64,000 bases of DNA from Rhodanobacter sp. L36 (GTDB taxonomy: Bacteria; Pseudomonadota; Gammaproteobacteria; Xanthomonadales; Rhodanobacteraceae), in NCBI RefSeq assembly GCF_009765755.1, contig NZ_LMUV01000002.1, positions 124,001-188,000 of the forward strand, in the 5' to 3' direction. This document shows, one piece after another, positions 45,078 through 57,383 of the stretch. The position numbers and the translations under genes were made by a program. Position 1 is the first letter of the stretch. Every line of letters starts with the position of its first letter. A model generated the notes under the pieces. That model was not told the DNA's origin. It searched no databases and saw nothing but the letters and a program-made list of their open reading frames with translations.

Positions 45078-45862
45078 GCGCACGCCCCAAGAAAAGTTTC
45101 GGCCAGCACTTCCTGCATGATCGGCGCTACATCGACCGCATCGTGACCGCGATGGCGCCACGCACGGACGATTTTGTCGTCGAGATCGGACCTGGCGAGG
45201 GCGCACTGACGCTGCCACTGCTGGCCGTGGCCGGCAAGCTCACCGCGATCGAACTGGATACCGATCTGATTCCCGGCCTTCAATCGCGCGCCGCAGCGGC
45301 AGGCGAACTGCATGTCATCGAGGCCGATGTGCTGAAAGTAAATTTCACCGCGATGGCACACGACCACGGCGTTCCGCGTCTTCGCATCGCCGGCAACTTG
45401 CCGTACTACATTTCCAGTCCGATCCTTTTTCATTGCGTGGATCACGCGGCGGCGATCCAGGACATGCACTTCATGCTGCAGAAGGAAGTGGTCGATCGTA
45501 TGGCGGCCGAACCGGGCAGCAAGATCTACGGCAGGCTTTCCGTCATGTTGCAGCTCGCCTGTCGTGTGGAGCCCTTGTTCTACGTTCCGGCAGAGGCGTT
45601 TCGGCCGCCGCCGAAAGTCGAATCCGCCGTGGTCCGCCTCGTGCCGCTGGCACCGCATGAATTGCATGACGCCGAACCCCAACACGTCTACGCCATCGTC
45701 AAGGCCGCCTTCGGACAGCGTCGCAAAACGCTGAGCAATGCGCTCAAGCAATTGATGGACAGCGATGCGATCCGTCGCGCCGATATTGATCCCAAGGCAC
45801 GCGCGGAGACGCTCGCTCCGATGGATTTCGTGCGGCTTGCGAAGGTTTACGGCGCGCTCTGA
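45074..45862 (+). CDS. ksgA: 16S rRNA dimethyladenosine transferase KsgA
   Basis: This 262-aa SAM-dependent methyltransferase starts with KKSFGQHFLHD and has the SAM motif VVEIGPGEGALTLPLL. The NLPY catalytic motif appears as GNLPYYISSPIL. It dimethylates two adjacent adenosines near the 3' end of 16S rRNA during 30S maturation. It overlaps pdxA by four bases (ATGA), as in E. coli. Confidence 0.97.
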   Translation: MSARPKKSFGQHFLHDRRYIDRIVTAMAPRTDDFVVEIGPGEGALTLPLLAVAGKLTAIELDTDLIPGLQSRAAAAGELHVIEADVLKVNFTAMAHDHGVPRLRIAGNLPYYISSPILFHCVDHAAAIQDMHFMLQKEVVDRMAAEPGSKIYGRLSVMLQLACRVEPLFYVPAEAFRPPPKVESAVVRLVPLAPHELHDAEPQHVYAIVKAAFGQRRKTLSNALKQLMDSDAIRRADIDPKARAETLAPMDFVRLAKVYGAL

Positions 45863-45926
45863 GCTTCTCCGCCGTATCTCCGCGCGACCTCGCCCCATTC
45901 ACGGCAGCAAGCCTTACAATCCGGGC

Positions 45927-46310
45927 ATGAATGAAAAGTCTTCCTACACGATCGACGTGCAGGTCGAAACCCGTTTCGTCCCCGATCAATCCAAGCCCGG
46001 TGACAATCGCTACGTGTTCGCCTACACCATCACCCTGCGCAATGCTGGCGATATGCCCGCACGTCTGCTCACCCGCCACTGGATGATCACCGACGCCAAC
46101 GGCAAGGTAGAAGAAGTGCGCGGCGACGGCGTAGTGGGCGAACAGCCGTGGATGCGACCGGGCGACGATTTCGAATACACCTCCGGCGCGGTGCTCGAAA
46201 CCCCCGTGGGCACGATGGGCGGCAGCTACCAGATGCTTGCGGACGACGGCACGCAGTTCGAGGCGCCGATCCCGACCTTCACTCTGTCCATACCGCGCAC
46301 GCTGCATTGA
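45927..46310 (+). CDS. apaG: ApaG (Co2+/Mg2+ efflux-associated) protein
   Basis: This 127-aa all-beta protein has the family motifs FAYTITLRNAGD, RHWMITDANGKVEEVRGDGV, GEQPWMRPGDDFEYTSG and GTMGGSYQM. It is full length. Its biochemical role is not settled; it is linked to divalent metal phenotypes in Salmonella. It stands in its usual place between ksgA and apaH. Confidence 0.96.
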   Translation: MNEKSSYTIDVQVETRFVPDQSKPGDNRYVFAYTITLRNAGDMPARLLTRHWMITDANGKVEEVRGDGVVGEQPWMRPGDDFEYTSGAVLETPVGTMGGSYQMLADDGTQFEAPIPTFTLSIPRTLH

Positions 46311-46325
46311 TGGCCCTGCGCTGAC

Positions 46326-47177
46326 ATGGCTACTTATGCGATCGGCGATGTTCAGGGCTGCTATCCCGAACTGCAACGCATGCTCGACAAGATTCGCTTC
46401 GAGCCCGCGAATGACCAGCTTTGGTTCTGCGGCGATCTCGTCAATCGTGGTGGCCAGTCGTTGGAAACCTTGCGACTGATCCATGAACTGCGCGAGTGCA
46501 GCGTGGTCACGCTGGGCAATCACGATTTGAGCCTGCTGGCCATCGCCCAGCGACGGCCGGATGCGCAAGCACGCGTCAATCCGGAATTGCGTGAAGTGCT
46601 GTTCGCCGACGATGCGCCGGTGCTGTTCGAATGGCTGCGCTCGCAGAAACTGCTGCATCATGACGAGCAGTTGAACTGGACGATGGTGCATGCCGGACTT
46701 GCGCCGATGTGGACCCTGCGCCAGGCGCAACGTTCGGCGCAGGAGGTCGAACGGGAGCTGTCCAGCCCGCGCCATCCGCGCCTGCTGCGCAATCTGTTCG
46801 GCAATCGCCCGGCGGTGTGGTCGTCTCGGCTGCAAGGTCTGGAACGCCAGCGCGCGACGATCAACACGATGACCCGCATGCGCTACTGCGACGTCAACGG
46901 CCGCATTGATTTCGAAGCCAAGGACATTCCCGGAACACAGAAGGCCGGCCTGTATCCGTGGTTCGAAGTGCCTGGCATGCGCCGGCGCGAGACCCGCATC
47001 GTGTGCGGTCACTGGTCGGCGCTGGGCCGCTTCGCCGGGCTTGGTGTGCATGCGATCGACACGGGTTGCGTGTGGGGCGGACAGCTGACCGCGTTGCGGC
47101 TGGATACGGAAGAGCCGCAGTACATCACGGTCAACGCCGAACCTCATCGCAAACGTCCGCCCGGCGGCGGCGACTGA
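46326..47177 (+). CDS. apaH: Symmetrical Ap4A hydrolase
   Basis: This 283-aa phosphoesterase has the metal-binding motifs AIGDVQGCY, WFCGDLVNRGG and VTLGNHDLSLL. It splits diadenosine tetraphosphate into two ADP and also removes Np4 caps from RNA. It follows apaG by 15 bases and ends the lptD string. A strong terminator separates it from convergent secA. Confidence 0.97.
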   Translation: MATYAIGDVQGCYPELQRMLDKIRFEPANDQLWFCGDLVNRGGQSLETLRLIHELRECSVVTLGNHDLSLLAIAQRRPDAQARVNPELREVLFADDAPVLFEWLRSQKLLHHDEQLNWTMVHAGLAPMWTLRQAQRSAQEVERELSSPRHPRLLRNLFGNRPAVWSSRLQGLERQRATINTMTRMRYCDVNGRIDFEAKDIPGTQKAGLYPWFEVPGMRRRETRIVCGHWSALGRFAGLGVHAIDTGCVWGGQLTALRLDTEEPQYITVNAEPHRKRPPGGGD

Positions 47178-47183
47178 GAGACT

Positions 47184-47214
47184 AAAAAAAAACCCCGCCG
47201 CAGCGGGGTCTTTT
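47184..47214. terminator. Bidirectional terminator between apaH and secA
   Basis: A run of A (47184-47192) precedes CCCCGC, loop CGCA, GCGGGG (47193-47198 with 47203-47208) and then TCTTTT. The stem plus a T-tract in each direction serves both converging genes; the minus-strand side has nine T. Confidence 0.92.
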
Positions 47215-47221
47215 CATGCCA

Positions 47222-49957
<2,736 letters not shown>

Positions 49958-50022
49958 CGATCTTCCGGTTTGGGAAACAGAATGCCCGCGCACGCGCGAG
50001 CCAATCGGGCATATTACTACAT

Positions 50023-50049
50023 GCTTATCGGACCACCGCTCATCGGACC
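50023..50049. repeat. Tandem 12-base repeat upstream of secA
   Basis: GCTTATCGGACC (50023-50034) and GCTCATCGGACC (50038-50049) match at 11 of 12 bases, spaced 15 bases apart. They lie 66-92 bases upstream of the secA ATG, just upstream of a minus-strand TAATAT at 50011-50016 that could be a -10 box. They could be a regulator site; none is known to me. Confidence 0.5.
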
Positions 50050-50153
50050 AAGGTCTATGAGGTCGTCCAGGCAGCGCTCAACACGAGCGCTCCGATCCTG
50101 ATGTCCTGAATGGCGCTCGCGATGCTCTCATTCAAGGGACGAGTGGAATCGCC

Positions 50154-51083
50154 TCAACGATGATTGCGCACAAAGGCGAGCGGATTGACCACACGGCCGC
50201 CATACCAGACTTCAAAATGCAGGTGAGAACCAGTCGAACGGCCCGTCGATCCCGCTCTCGAGATAACGTCGCCGACCTGGACGTGCTGGCCGGGACGAAC
50301 TTCCAGCGCACTGTTGTGCGCATAGCGTGTCATGTAGCCGTTGCCGTGGTCGATCTCCACCACGTTGCCATAGCCACTGCGCACGCCGGCAAACGTGACC
50401 ATGCCCTCCGCCACCGCGTGCACCGGCGTACCCAGCGGCGTCGCGACATCGATGCCCGTGTGACGCGCCGAGCGGCCGTCGAACGGATCTGCGCGGACAC
50501 CGAAGTAGGACGAAATATATCCCTGCACCGGCATCCCGGTCGGCTTCAGGTTTGAATCGATTCGCGCGTCCATCAGCAGGCTCTGTAACGCGGAAAGCTG
50601 CGCTTGCTGGGAGTCAAACTGGGTCGATAGCTGTTCGATGCTGCTGTTGAGGGTTTGTGGCAAGGCAAAAGCACTACCGCTGATGTCTTCGACACCGCCG
50701 ACTGCGGGTGGCTGGTCGAAACTGAATTCCGCTTCGTCCAGTTTGCCCACTTGGATCAGTCGCTCGCCAAGCGCGTTGAGCCGGGTCGATTGAGCCTGCA
50801 GCTGGCCCAGTTTCACGGCGAGCGCATCGAGGCCGCGCTGGGAATCCTGTCGTACGCCGTCCAGTTGCGTGTCCTGCTTGCGTATCTGATGTTGCAGCTC
50901 ACGAATTTGCGCCAACGCGCGGTCACGCGGACTGGCGACCGCCATAGCCAGTATTGCCCCCAATCCCAATACGGCCACCAGTGCAGATCCCGCAATGAGG
51001 CAAAGCTTGGCGCGTATGCGCCGATCAGCCAGATCAAGAGTTTTCGGCAATTTCCTGGAGCGTGAGACGAGTATGATTTGCAT
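50154..51083 (-). CDS. Membrane-anchored M23 (LytM-type) peptidase
   Basis: This 309-aa protein has one membrane helix (about residues 27-50), a coiled-coil region (about 60-105) and a C-terminal M23 domain (about 200-305). The zinc-site residues are in ARHTGIDVATPLG (H and D) and GSHLHFEVWYGG (HxH). M23 enzymes cut peptidoglycan cross-links, or activate amidases when degenerate; here the metal ligands are present. ATG 51083 has GGAAAG upstream. The gene is divergent from dciA with 27 bases between the starts and precedes secA on the same strand. Confidence 0.91.
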   Translation of the reverse strand: MQIILVSRSRKLPKTLDLADRRIRAKLCLIAGSALVAVLGLGAILAMAVASPRDRALAQIRELQHQIRKQDTQLDGVRQDSQRGLDALAVKLGQLQAQSTRLNALGERLIQVGKLDEAEFSFDQPPAVGGVEDISGSAFALPQTLNSSIEQLSTQFDSQQAQLSALQSLLMDARIDSNLKPTGMPVQGYISSYFGVRADPFDGRSARHTGIDVATPLGTPVHAVAEGMVTFAGVRSGYGNVVEIDHGNGYMTRYAHNSALEVRPGQHVQVGDVISRAGSTGRSTGSHLHFEVWYGGRVVNPLAFVRNHR

Positions 51084-51110
51084 GTCTTTCCAAAGTCGAA
51101 ATCCGGCACC

Positions 51111-51596
51111 ATGCAGCGCGTCACTCCAGCCACTTCTCGCCGCGCGACTCATGGACCGAAGTCCATCGTCGAATGCGGCTCTTTCGCGACGCTGGCCAAC
51201 AGGGCCAACGCGCTGGAAGCGCTCGATCGCGCACTGCGCCAGACGTTGCCATCGCCATTGCGCGAGCAGGTTCGATTCGCCAACCTGCGCAATGACCGCC
51301 TCGTCTTCCTGGCATCTTCACCGGCTTGGGCATCGCGCCTGCGCTTGATGCAGACACAAATCCTTGCCGCCGCACATGCCACAGGCACATGCGCCAGTTC
51401 AGTCACCGTGAAAGTGGTCCCCCAGTCACCGGTTGCAACAACAGCGCCCGATCAACCAAAACCGCTTTCGCCAGCTGCCGCAACCCATCTTCGGGCCGCC
51501 GCAGCGTCACTCTCAGACCCCGAAATGCGGGTACTGTTCCTGGAGTTGGCGTCCCTCGCCGAAACCGCTGATTCCGTTGGTAAAAGTACGCGCTGA
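51111..51596 (+). CDS. dciA: DciA-type (DUF721) replicative helicase loader
   Basis: This 161-aa protein has a DUF721/DciA-type domain (about residues 20-90: LANRANALEALDRALRQTLP, LREQVRFANLRNDRLVFLA, WASRLRLMQTQILAAA). A low-complexity C-terminal part follows. DciA is the ancestral loader of DnaB in bacteria without the phage-derived DnaC. An upstream in-frame ATG (51078) would overlap the M23 start, so ATG 51111 is preferred. It ends against a terminator and converges with lpxC. Confidence 0.8.
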   Translation: MQRVTPATSRRATHGPKSIVECGSFATLANRANALEALDRALRQTLPSPLREQVRFANLRNDRLVFLASSPAWASRLRLMQTQILAAAHATGTCASSVTVKVVPQSPVATTAPDQPKPLSPAAATHLRAAAASLSDPEMRVLFLELASLAETADSVGKSTR

Positions 51597-51751
51597 GCGT
51601 CTCCTGCCATCTTTGGAAGAACCCTTTCGATGAACCGCAGCAATGGGCGGTTCAAACTCGGGGTTTGGTTTTATAGCACGAGCTTTTGCCGAGATGCATC
51701 CTTGATGTCATCGAGACGTGAAGAAAGCCTCCCTCTGCGAGGCCGGTCACA

Positions 51752-51783
51752 AAAAAGGCCGTGTCTCGCGACACGGCCTTTTT
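51752..51783. terminator. Bidirectional terminator between dciA and lpxC
   Basis: A perfect 9-bp stem GGCCGTGTC/GACACGGCC (51758-51766 with 51771-51779) on a TCGC loop is flanked by AAAAAA and TTTT. It lies between the stops of dciA (51596) and lpxC (51812). The lpxC direction has six T. The bases from 51597 to 51751 hold no gene. Confidence 0.9.
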
Positions 51784-51811
51784 GACTATTCAAATACCCG
51801 GAAAACGACTT

Positions 51812-52726
51812 TCAGATCGCTTGCGCCGGATGGGCGTAGGAGATCGGCGAGATAGCCGGATCATCCTGATAGCTGACTTCTTCCCAAGCCGTTACATCGG
51901 CCATCAGCGTACGCAGCAGCTTGTTGTTGAGCTCGTGACCCGACTTGTGTGCATGATAAGCGCCAATAAGGCTGTGGCCCAGCAGATACAGGTCGCCGAT
52001 CGCATCGAGAATCTTGTGTTTGACGAATTCGTCCTCGTAGCGAAGGCCGTCTTCGTTCAGTACGCGATAGTCATCCAGCACCACGGCGTTATCCATTGAT
52101 CCACCGAGCGCCAGGTTGTGCTCGCGCATCATCTCGATGTCCCGCATGAAACCGAAGGTGCGAGCGCGACTCACTTCCTTGACGAAAGAAGTGGTCGAAA
52201 AATCGATTTCGGCCCGCGACGTGCGCTTGGAAATAATGGGGTGGTTGAATTCGATCGAGAAACCGACCTTGAAACCCTCGAACGGCTCAATGCTGGCCCA
52301 CTTGTCGCCGTCCTGCACTTTCACCGGCTTCTTGATGCGGATGAAGCGCTTGGCGACGTTCTGCTCCTCGATCCCTGCAGATTGCAGCAGGAACACGAAA
52401 GGACCCGCGCTGCCGTCCATGATCGGCACTTCAGGCGCGGACAGATCGACATAGGCGTTGTCGATACCGAGACCAGCCATTGCCGACAGCAGGTGCTCTA
52501 CCGTCGATACACGCACATCACCGTTAACCAGGGTAGTGGACCAACTGGTGTCGCCGACGTTGTCCTGGCGCGCGTGAATGTCGACCGGCGGGTTGAGATC
52601 CGTGCGTCGAAATACGATGCCCGTGTTGGCTGCTGCCGGACGTAGGGTCATGTACACCTTGTCGCCGGTATGCAGACCTACTCCGGTGGCCCGGATGATG
52701 TTCTTGAGCGTACGCTGCTTGATCAT
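51812..52726 (-). CDS. lpxC: UDP-3-O-acyl-N-acetylglucosamine deacetylase
   Basis: This 304-aa zinc deacetylase starts at ATG 52726 ([20 protein letters not shown]). The zinc ligands are in VEHLLSAM (H) and [10 protein letters not shown] (H and D), and the catalytic His is in [11 protein letters not shown]. It commits UDP-GlcNAc to lipid A. As in E. coli it follows ftsZ, here with a 392-base gap that holds a long palindrome. The C-terminus continues past the catalytic part with a family-typical tail that may serve FtsH-dependent turnover. Confidence 0.97.
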   Translation of the reverse strand: MIKQRTLKNIIRATGVGLHTGDKVYMTLRPAAANTGIVFRRTDLNPPVDIHARQDNVGDTSWSTTLVNGDVRVSTVEHLLSAMAGLGIDNAYVDLSAPEVPIMDGSAGPFVFLLQSAGIEEQNVAKRFIRIKKPVKVQDGDKWASIEPFEGFKVGFSIEFNHPIISKRTSRAEIDFSTTSFVKEVSRARTFGFMRDIEMMREHNLALGGSMDNAVVLDDYRVLNEDGLRYEDEFVKHKILDAIGDLYLLGHSLIGAYHAHKSGHELNNKLLRTLMADVTAWEEVSYQDDPAISPISYAHPAQAI

Positions 52727-53118
52727 TGTTGTTGGTACCCGTGGAGGCAGCAGCCAATCAGGTCCGGATGCTAACACAGTTTTAACCTGTGAATAAGCAA
52801 ACCGTACTGTTCAGTTTTGTTAATCCTTTATGTTCCTTTCATCCTTGAAAGGAACATAAAGCAAGCAGTTCGCAAGCGGTGAATACATCGATTTGTCATG
52901 CCTGGGACGGGAATCCGGCATGGCACCTCACTTTCGCCCTTACGCCACCGGCGCCAAGCTACATATTCAAACGCCTGCGTCGACCCGGCTCGCATCCAAA
53001 ATGTGGATGCTTACCGAACACCAAGCCGAAACACGCTCCGACCGGTGCGACTCAGAACTGACAAGCCCAACGGGCATTTGTTCAATTTTTTCGCGCCTCC
53101 TTAACCTAGTCGATTCAA
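52727..53118 (-). promoter_or_regulatory. lpxC: 392-base non-coding gap ahead of lpxC
   Basis: No plausible gene lies here: short frames lack ribosome sites and family likeness. The lpxC-proximal half is much more AT-rich than the surroundings, with a CACAG...CTGTG pair at 52775-52791 and the palindrome at 52827-52860. It should contain the lpxC promoter. I could not assign -35 and -10 boxes with confidence. Confidence 0.5.
52827..52860. promoter_or_regulatory. Perfect 15-bp inverted repeat upstream of lpxC
   Basis: TTTATGTTCCTTTCA is followed by TCCT and then its exact complement TGAAAGGAACATAAA. There is no T-tract on either side, and the arms are AT-rich, so a plain Rho-independent terminator is unlikely. 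It lies 101-134 bases upstream of the lpxC ATG. It could be an operator for a dimeric regulator or an mRNA hairpin in the lpxC leader or the ftsZ 3' end. Confidence 0.75.
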
Positions 53119-54312
53119 TCAGTCCGCCTGGCGCCGAAGGAACGCCGGGATATCCAAGTAGTCGAAACCCGATTCGGCACCCTTCGCCGGCACAGGTCCG
53201 GTTTCGGCACGGCCGTGGCTGGTGACGGTGACATCAGGCTGCGCGTAGTCGACCACTTCGTTACCCGTGCCAGTACGCAACACCACCGGGCGCGGGCGCA
53301 TCTGCACCTGCTGGGTTTCGACCATGCGCATCGGCGGTTGCTGACGCGATGCCGCGGCGCGGTTGAGGCCGGTGGCAACCACGGTCACGCGGACGTCGTC
53401 CTTCATTTCCGGGTCGAGCGAGGTGCCGATCACTACGGTGGCGTCTTCGCTGGCGAAATCGTGGATGATCCGGCCGATCTCGTCGAACTCCCGCATGGTC
53501 AGGTTCGGACCGGCGGTAACGTTCACCAGGATGCCGCAAGCGCCATTGAGGTTGACGTCTTCCAGCAGCGGATTCTTGATCGCCGCCTCGGCCGCCGCCT
53601 GTGCGCGGTCGTCACCACGAGCCGTACCCGAGCCCATCATCGCGAGGCCCATTTCAGACATCACGGTGCGCACGTCGGCAAAGTCGACGTTGATCAGGCC
53701 AGGAGCCGTGATCAGGTCGGCGATGCCCTGCACGGCGCCCTGCAACACATCGTTGGCTGCCTTGAATGCATTGAGGAGCGTCACATCCCGACCGAGCACG
53801 CTCAGCAGCTTCTCGTTCGGCACGGTGATCAGCGAGTCGACGTGCTGCGACAGATCCTCGATGCCCTTCAGGGCGACCTGCATGCGACGGCGGCCTTCGA
53901 ACGGAAACGGCTTGGTGACCACTGCAACCGTCAGGATGCCCTTCTCCTTGGCAAGCTGCGCCACGACCGGTGCAGCGCCCGTGCCGGTGCCACCACCCAT
54001 GCCGGCGGTGATGAACACCATGTCGGCACCTTCGAGCATCGCTTCGATGCGTTCGCGATCTTCCAGCGCCGCCTGCCGACCGACTTCCGGATTGGCGCCG
54101 GCGCCGAGGCCCTTGGTGACGTTGCCACCCAGTTGCAGATGCGTGCGCGAGCCGCAGCTGCTCATGGCCTGCGCGTCGGTGTTGGCGACGACGAATTCCA
54201 CGCCTTCGATGTTGGCATTGAGCATGTGCGCCACGGCGTTGCCGCCGCCACCGCCGATGCCGATGACCTTGATGACTGCGTTTGGTGCGAGTTTATCGAT
54301 CAGTTCAAACAT
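53119..54312 (-). CDS. ftsZ: FtsZ cell-division GTPase
   Basis: This 397-aa tubulin homologue has the GTP-binding motif [13 protein letters not shown], the T7 synergy-type NVDFADV, and the family N-terminus [14 protein letters not shown]. It ends with the conserved C-terminal peptide [14 protein letters not shown] that binds FtsA and ZipA. It polymerises into the Z ring. Its ribosome site is a full AGGAGG at 54320-54325, stronger than others in the cluster. The gap from ftsA is 128 bases, so ftsZ may have its own promoter. Confidence 0.98.
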   Translation of the reverse strand: MFELIDKLAPNAVIKVIGIGGGGGNAVAHMLNANIEGVEFVVANTDAQAMSSCGSRTHLQLGGNVTKGLGAGANPEVGRQAALEDRERIEAMLEGADMVFITAGMGGGTGTGAAPVVAQLAKEKGILTVAVVTKPFPFEGRRRMQVALKGIEDLSQHVDSLITVPNEKLLSVLGRDVTLLNAFKAANDVLQGAVQGIADLITAPGLINVDFADVRTVMSEMGLAMMGSGTARGDDRAQAAAEAAIKNPLLEDVNLNGACGILVNVTAGPNLTMREFDEIGRIIHDFASEDATVVIGTSLDPEMKDDVRVTVVATGLNRAAASRQQPPMRMVETQQVQMRPRPVVLRTGTGNEVVDYAQPDVTVTSHGRAETGPVPAKGAESGFDYLDIPAFLRRQAD

Positions 54313-54403
54313 TTCCCGTCCTCCTAAAAGAGTTGTTGTCGTTGTAACCAGCGAACGCGGCTCCTGCCGGTCGATGGTGGTGGGTCAATATCCTTCGACC
54401 CGA

Positions 54404-54425
54404 AGCAACACGTCCGTGTGCTGCT
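54404..54425. promoter_or_regulatory. Hairpin in the ftsA-ftsZ gap
   Basis: AGCAACAC (54404-54411) pairs with GTGCTGCT (54418-54425), an 8-bp stem with one wobble and a 6-base loop. It starts 16 bases after the ftsA stop in transcription. Without a clear T-tract it may be an mRNA processing or pausing element rather than a terminator. Confidence 0.4.
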
Positions 54426-54440
54426 TTAAAAATGTCCGGC

Positions 54441-55673
54441 TCAAAAATTCCGGGTGATCCAGCCGCGCAACTTGTCGACCATGCTGCCCACGCTGCCGCC
54501 CGCCGGCCCGCTCACCCGCATGCCACCGGCGCGCGCGCCATGCAGCAGCAAGCCCACGCAGGTTGAGTGCAGCGGGCTGGAAACAACTTCGCCCAGACCG
54601 CTGATCTGCTGCGGCACGCCGATGCGCACCATCTTGTGGAAGATCTCCTCCGCGAGCTCCAGCGCGCCTTCCATCTTCGAAGCGCCGCCGGTCAGCACCA
54701 CGCCCGCGGCGACCAGGCTTTCGTAGCCCGAGCGACGCAACTGGTCCTGCACCATCTCGAAGATTTCCTCGTAGCGCGCCTGCACGCTCTGCGCCAGCGA
54801 CTGACGCGCCAGCCGACGCGGCGGACGATCACCGACGCTGGGAACCTGGATGGTTTCCTCCGCGTGCGCGAGACCCGTCTGCGCGCACGCGTACTTGATC
54901 TTGATTTCTTCCGCATGCGCCGTCGGTGTGTGGACGCCGTAGGCGATGTCGCTGGTGACCTGGTCGCCGCCGATCGGCAGCGACGCGGTGAAGCGGATCG
55001 AACCCTGCGTATAGATCGCGATGTCGGTGGTGCCTGCGCCGATGTCGACCAGGCACACGCCCAGTTCGCGCTCATCATCAGTGAGCACGGCCTTGGCGCT
55101 GGCCAGCGCTGAGGGCACCAGTTCGTCCACCGACAAACTACAGCGCTGGATGCATTTGGTGATGTTCTGCACGGCCGCCGCAGCGCCAGTGACGAGATGC
55201 ACATTCGCCTCAAGCCGCACGCCGCTCATGCCGACCGGCGAACGGATGCCGTCCTGGCCGTCGATGCGATATTCCTGCGACTCCTTGTAGAGAACCTTGC
55301 GATCCGCTGGAATCGCCACCGCGCTGGCCGCTTCCAGCACTTGCTCCAGATCGCCGGCGGTGACTTCACGATCGCGAATGGCCGCGTTGCCGTGCGAGTT
55401 GCGCGTTTCCAGATGGCTGCCGGAGATCGATGCGTAGACCGAGCGGATATCGCAACCGGCCATCAACTCGGCTTCCTCGACGGCGCGCTGGATCGAATGC
55501 ACCGTCGACTCGATGTCCACCACCGATCCGCGCTTCATGCCGCGCGACACGTGCGTGCCGATGCCGATCACCGTGATCGGCTCGCCAGGTTCGTACTCGC
55601 CGACGATCGCCACCACTTTCGAGGTGCCGATATCGAGCCCGACCACCAGCTGCTTGTCGTTGCGCGGCTTCAT
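54441..55673 (-). CDS. ftsA: FtsA actin-like divisome protein
   Basis: This 410-aa actin-fold ATPase starts at ATG 55673 (MKPRNDKQLVVGLDIGTSKV). Its phosphate motifs are DIGTSKV and VDIGAGTTDIAIY, with GVVLTGGASKMEGAL near the C-terminus. It ends with the amphipathic membrane-targeting helix (MVDKLRGWITRNF). It tethers FtsZ to the membrane and recruits later divisome proteins. It follows ftsQ by 10 bases. Confidence 0.97.
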   Translation of the reverse strand: MKPRNDKQLVVGLDIGTSKVVAIVGEYEPGEPITVIGIGTHVSRGMKRGSVVDIESTVHSIQRAVEEAELMAGCDIRSVYASISGSHLETRNSHGNAAIRDREVTAGDLEQVLEAASAVAIPADRKVLYKESQEYRIDGQDGIRSPVGMSGVRLEANVHLVTGAAAAVQNITKCIQRCSLSVDELVPSALASAKAVLTDDERELGVCLVDIGAGTTDIAIYTQGSIRFTASLPIGGDQVTSDIAYGVHTPTAHAEEIKIKYACAQTGLAHAEETIQVPSVGDRPPRRLARQSLAQSVQARYEEIFEMVQDQLRRSGYESLVAAGVVLTGGASKMEGALELAEEIFHKMVRIGVPQQISGLGEVVSSPLHSTCVGLLLHGARAGGMRVSGPAGGSVGSMVDKLRGWITRNF

Positions 55674-55683
55674 AGATGCATGC

Positions 55684-56421
55684 TCATGTACGGGGCGAGC
55701 CTCCTGCGTGGGTGGCGACTGGCGACTGCGGCCAACGCACGGCAAATCCGTTGGTGTAGCGAAGATCGGCGTAAGCGAAGCCGTCGGTGTGGCCGGCCAT
55801 CAACTGCGGATAGACATCGAGGAAGCGACGCAGCCGACGTCCGGCCTGATCGCGATCGCCGATCACGATCTGCGCGCCGGTGTCGGTGCTTACGCTCCAG
55901 CTTCCGCGTTCGGTCAGCGCCACGCCGGTGATCTGCAGATGCGTGCCGGCGAACGCCTTGCGTGTCTCGGCGTAGAAACTCACCACTTCTGCGAGCCGAT
56001 CATCCGGTCCACTCAAACCCGGAAGCGCGGCGGTGTCGCTCGCGTTCGGCGCATCGAACACCAGACCCTGACGGCTGATCAGCTGCTTGTCGTTCCAGCG
56101 TGCAAACGGCTGACGCTCGTAGACGCGCAGGATCAAGGTGTCGGGCCAGCGCTTGCGCGCTTCGGCCGATTCCACCCATGGCAGCGCGGCAACGGCCTTC
56201 TGTACCGCATCGAGATCGAGCGCGAAAAAGCCCTTGCCCAGTCGCGGCAATACCGCGCCGCGAATATCCGCCGCGGTAACATGCTTGAACGGCGCTTGCA
56301 CGGTCATCTGCGTGACCGGCCAGCGATTGGCGGCGAACCATCCCTGCAACACGCCGACGACCGGCAGCGCCACGAGGGCGATCGCCAGGCACCAGGCGAT
56401 CAGGCGGAAGGTTCCCTTCAC
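55684..56421 (-). CDS. ftsQ: FtsQ divisome protein
   Basis: This 245-aa bitopic membrane protein has one helix ([19 protein letters not shown]), a POTRA domain (about residues 40-110, [20 protein letters not shown]) and the FtsQ beta domain with [19 protein letters not shown]. The start is GTG 56421, which overlaps the ddl stop (GTGA) and has AAGGAG eight bases upstream. The in-frame ATG at 56466 inside ddl lacks such a site. FtsQ links FtsA/FtsK to FtsB/FtsL. Confidence 0.95.
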   Translation of the reverse strand: MKGTFRLIAWCLAIALVALPVVGVLQGWFAANRWPVTQMTVQAPFKHVTAADIRGAVLPRLGKGFFALDLDAVQKAVAALPWVESAEARKRWPDTLILRVYERQPFARWNDKQLISRQGLVFDAPNASDTAALPGLSGPDDRLAEVVSFYAETRKAFAGTHLQITGVALTERGSWSVSTDTGAQIVIGDRDQAGRRLRRFLDVYPQLMAGHTDGFAYADLRYTNGFAVRWPQSPVATHAGGSPRT

Positions 56422-57383
56422 CGGGCGTCTCCTTCGGTCACGCTGGTTTCGAGAACGCGCCAGCACAACTCCTGGTAGTCGATGGCGGCCGCAGCCGCCG
56501 CTTTCGGCACCAGCGAGTGCGAGGTCATGCCCGGCGCAGTATTCACTTCGAGCAGCCAGTTGCGTCCGTTGCGATCACGCATCACGTCCACGCGTCCCCA
56601 ACCCGAACAACCCAGCGCATCGAATGCCGACAATGCCAGCGTGCGCAGCCCTTCCTCGGCCGTGCCTTCGAGCCCGGGACAGATGTATTGCGTGTCCTCG
56701 GCGACGTACTTCGCGTTGTAGTCGTAAAAAGCCGCTTTCGGAACGATGTGGATGCTCGGCAACACATCGCGTCCAAGGATCGCGACCGTCAGCTCGTCGC
56801 CTTCGATCAGCGTTTCCATCAGCAGGTCGCCGGGATATTGCGCCGCGAGCGCGACCGCGGAATCCAGATCTTTTTCCGCAAACACGCGCGTCACGCCGAC
56901 GCTGGAACCTTCGCAGGCGGGTTTCACGATCAACGGAAAACCCACTTGCTTCGCTGCCGCATGCACGTCGGTGCCGCGCGGCAAGGCTGCGAATCTCGGC
57001 GTCGGAAGACCCAGCGATTGCCACACGCGCTTGGAGCGCGTCTTGTCCATCGACAACGCCGAACCCAGCACGCCGGAGCCCGTGTACGGCACGTTCAACG
57101 ATTCGAGTGCGCCCTGCAGCACGCCGTCTTCGCCGCCGCCGCGCTGGCCATGCAGAATGTTGAACACGCGCGCGAAGTGACCGGCACGCAGCGCATCGAG
57201 CAACGCCGGGATGCCGTCGATCGCATGCGCATCGATGCCGCGCGCCTGCAGCGCGGCCAGCACGTTGCGGCCGGAGTCGAGCGACACCGCGCGCTCGGTC
57301 GAACTGCCGCCCATCACCACGGCCACGCGACCGAACTGCGCCGGGTCGGTGATCTTGCTCGCGCTCATCGTGGTCGCACTCAC
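56418..57383 (-). CDS. ddl: D-alanine-D-alanine ligase
   Basis: This 321-aa ATP-grasp ligase of the DdlB type has [19 protein letters not shown], the family [24 protein letters not shown] and [17 protein letters not shown]. It makes D-Ala-D-Ala for the pentapeptide. It overlaps murC by four bases and ftsQ by four. Confidence 0.97.
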   Translation of the reverse strand: MSATTMSASKITDPAQFGRVAVVMGGSSTERAVSLDSGRNVLAALQARGIDAHAIDGIPALLDALRAGHFARVFNILHGQRGGGEDGVLQGALESLNVPYTGSGVLGSALSMDKTRSKRVWQSLGLPTPRFAALPRGTDVHAAAKQVGFPLIVKPACEGSSVGVTRVFAEKDLDSAVALAAQYPGDLLMETLIEGDELTVAILGRDVLPSIHIVPKAAFYDYNAKYVAEDTQYICPGLEGTAEEGLRTLALSAFDALGCSGWGRVDVMRDRNGRNWLLEVNTAPGMTSHSLVPKAAAAAAIDYQELCWRVLETSVTEGDAR

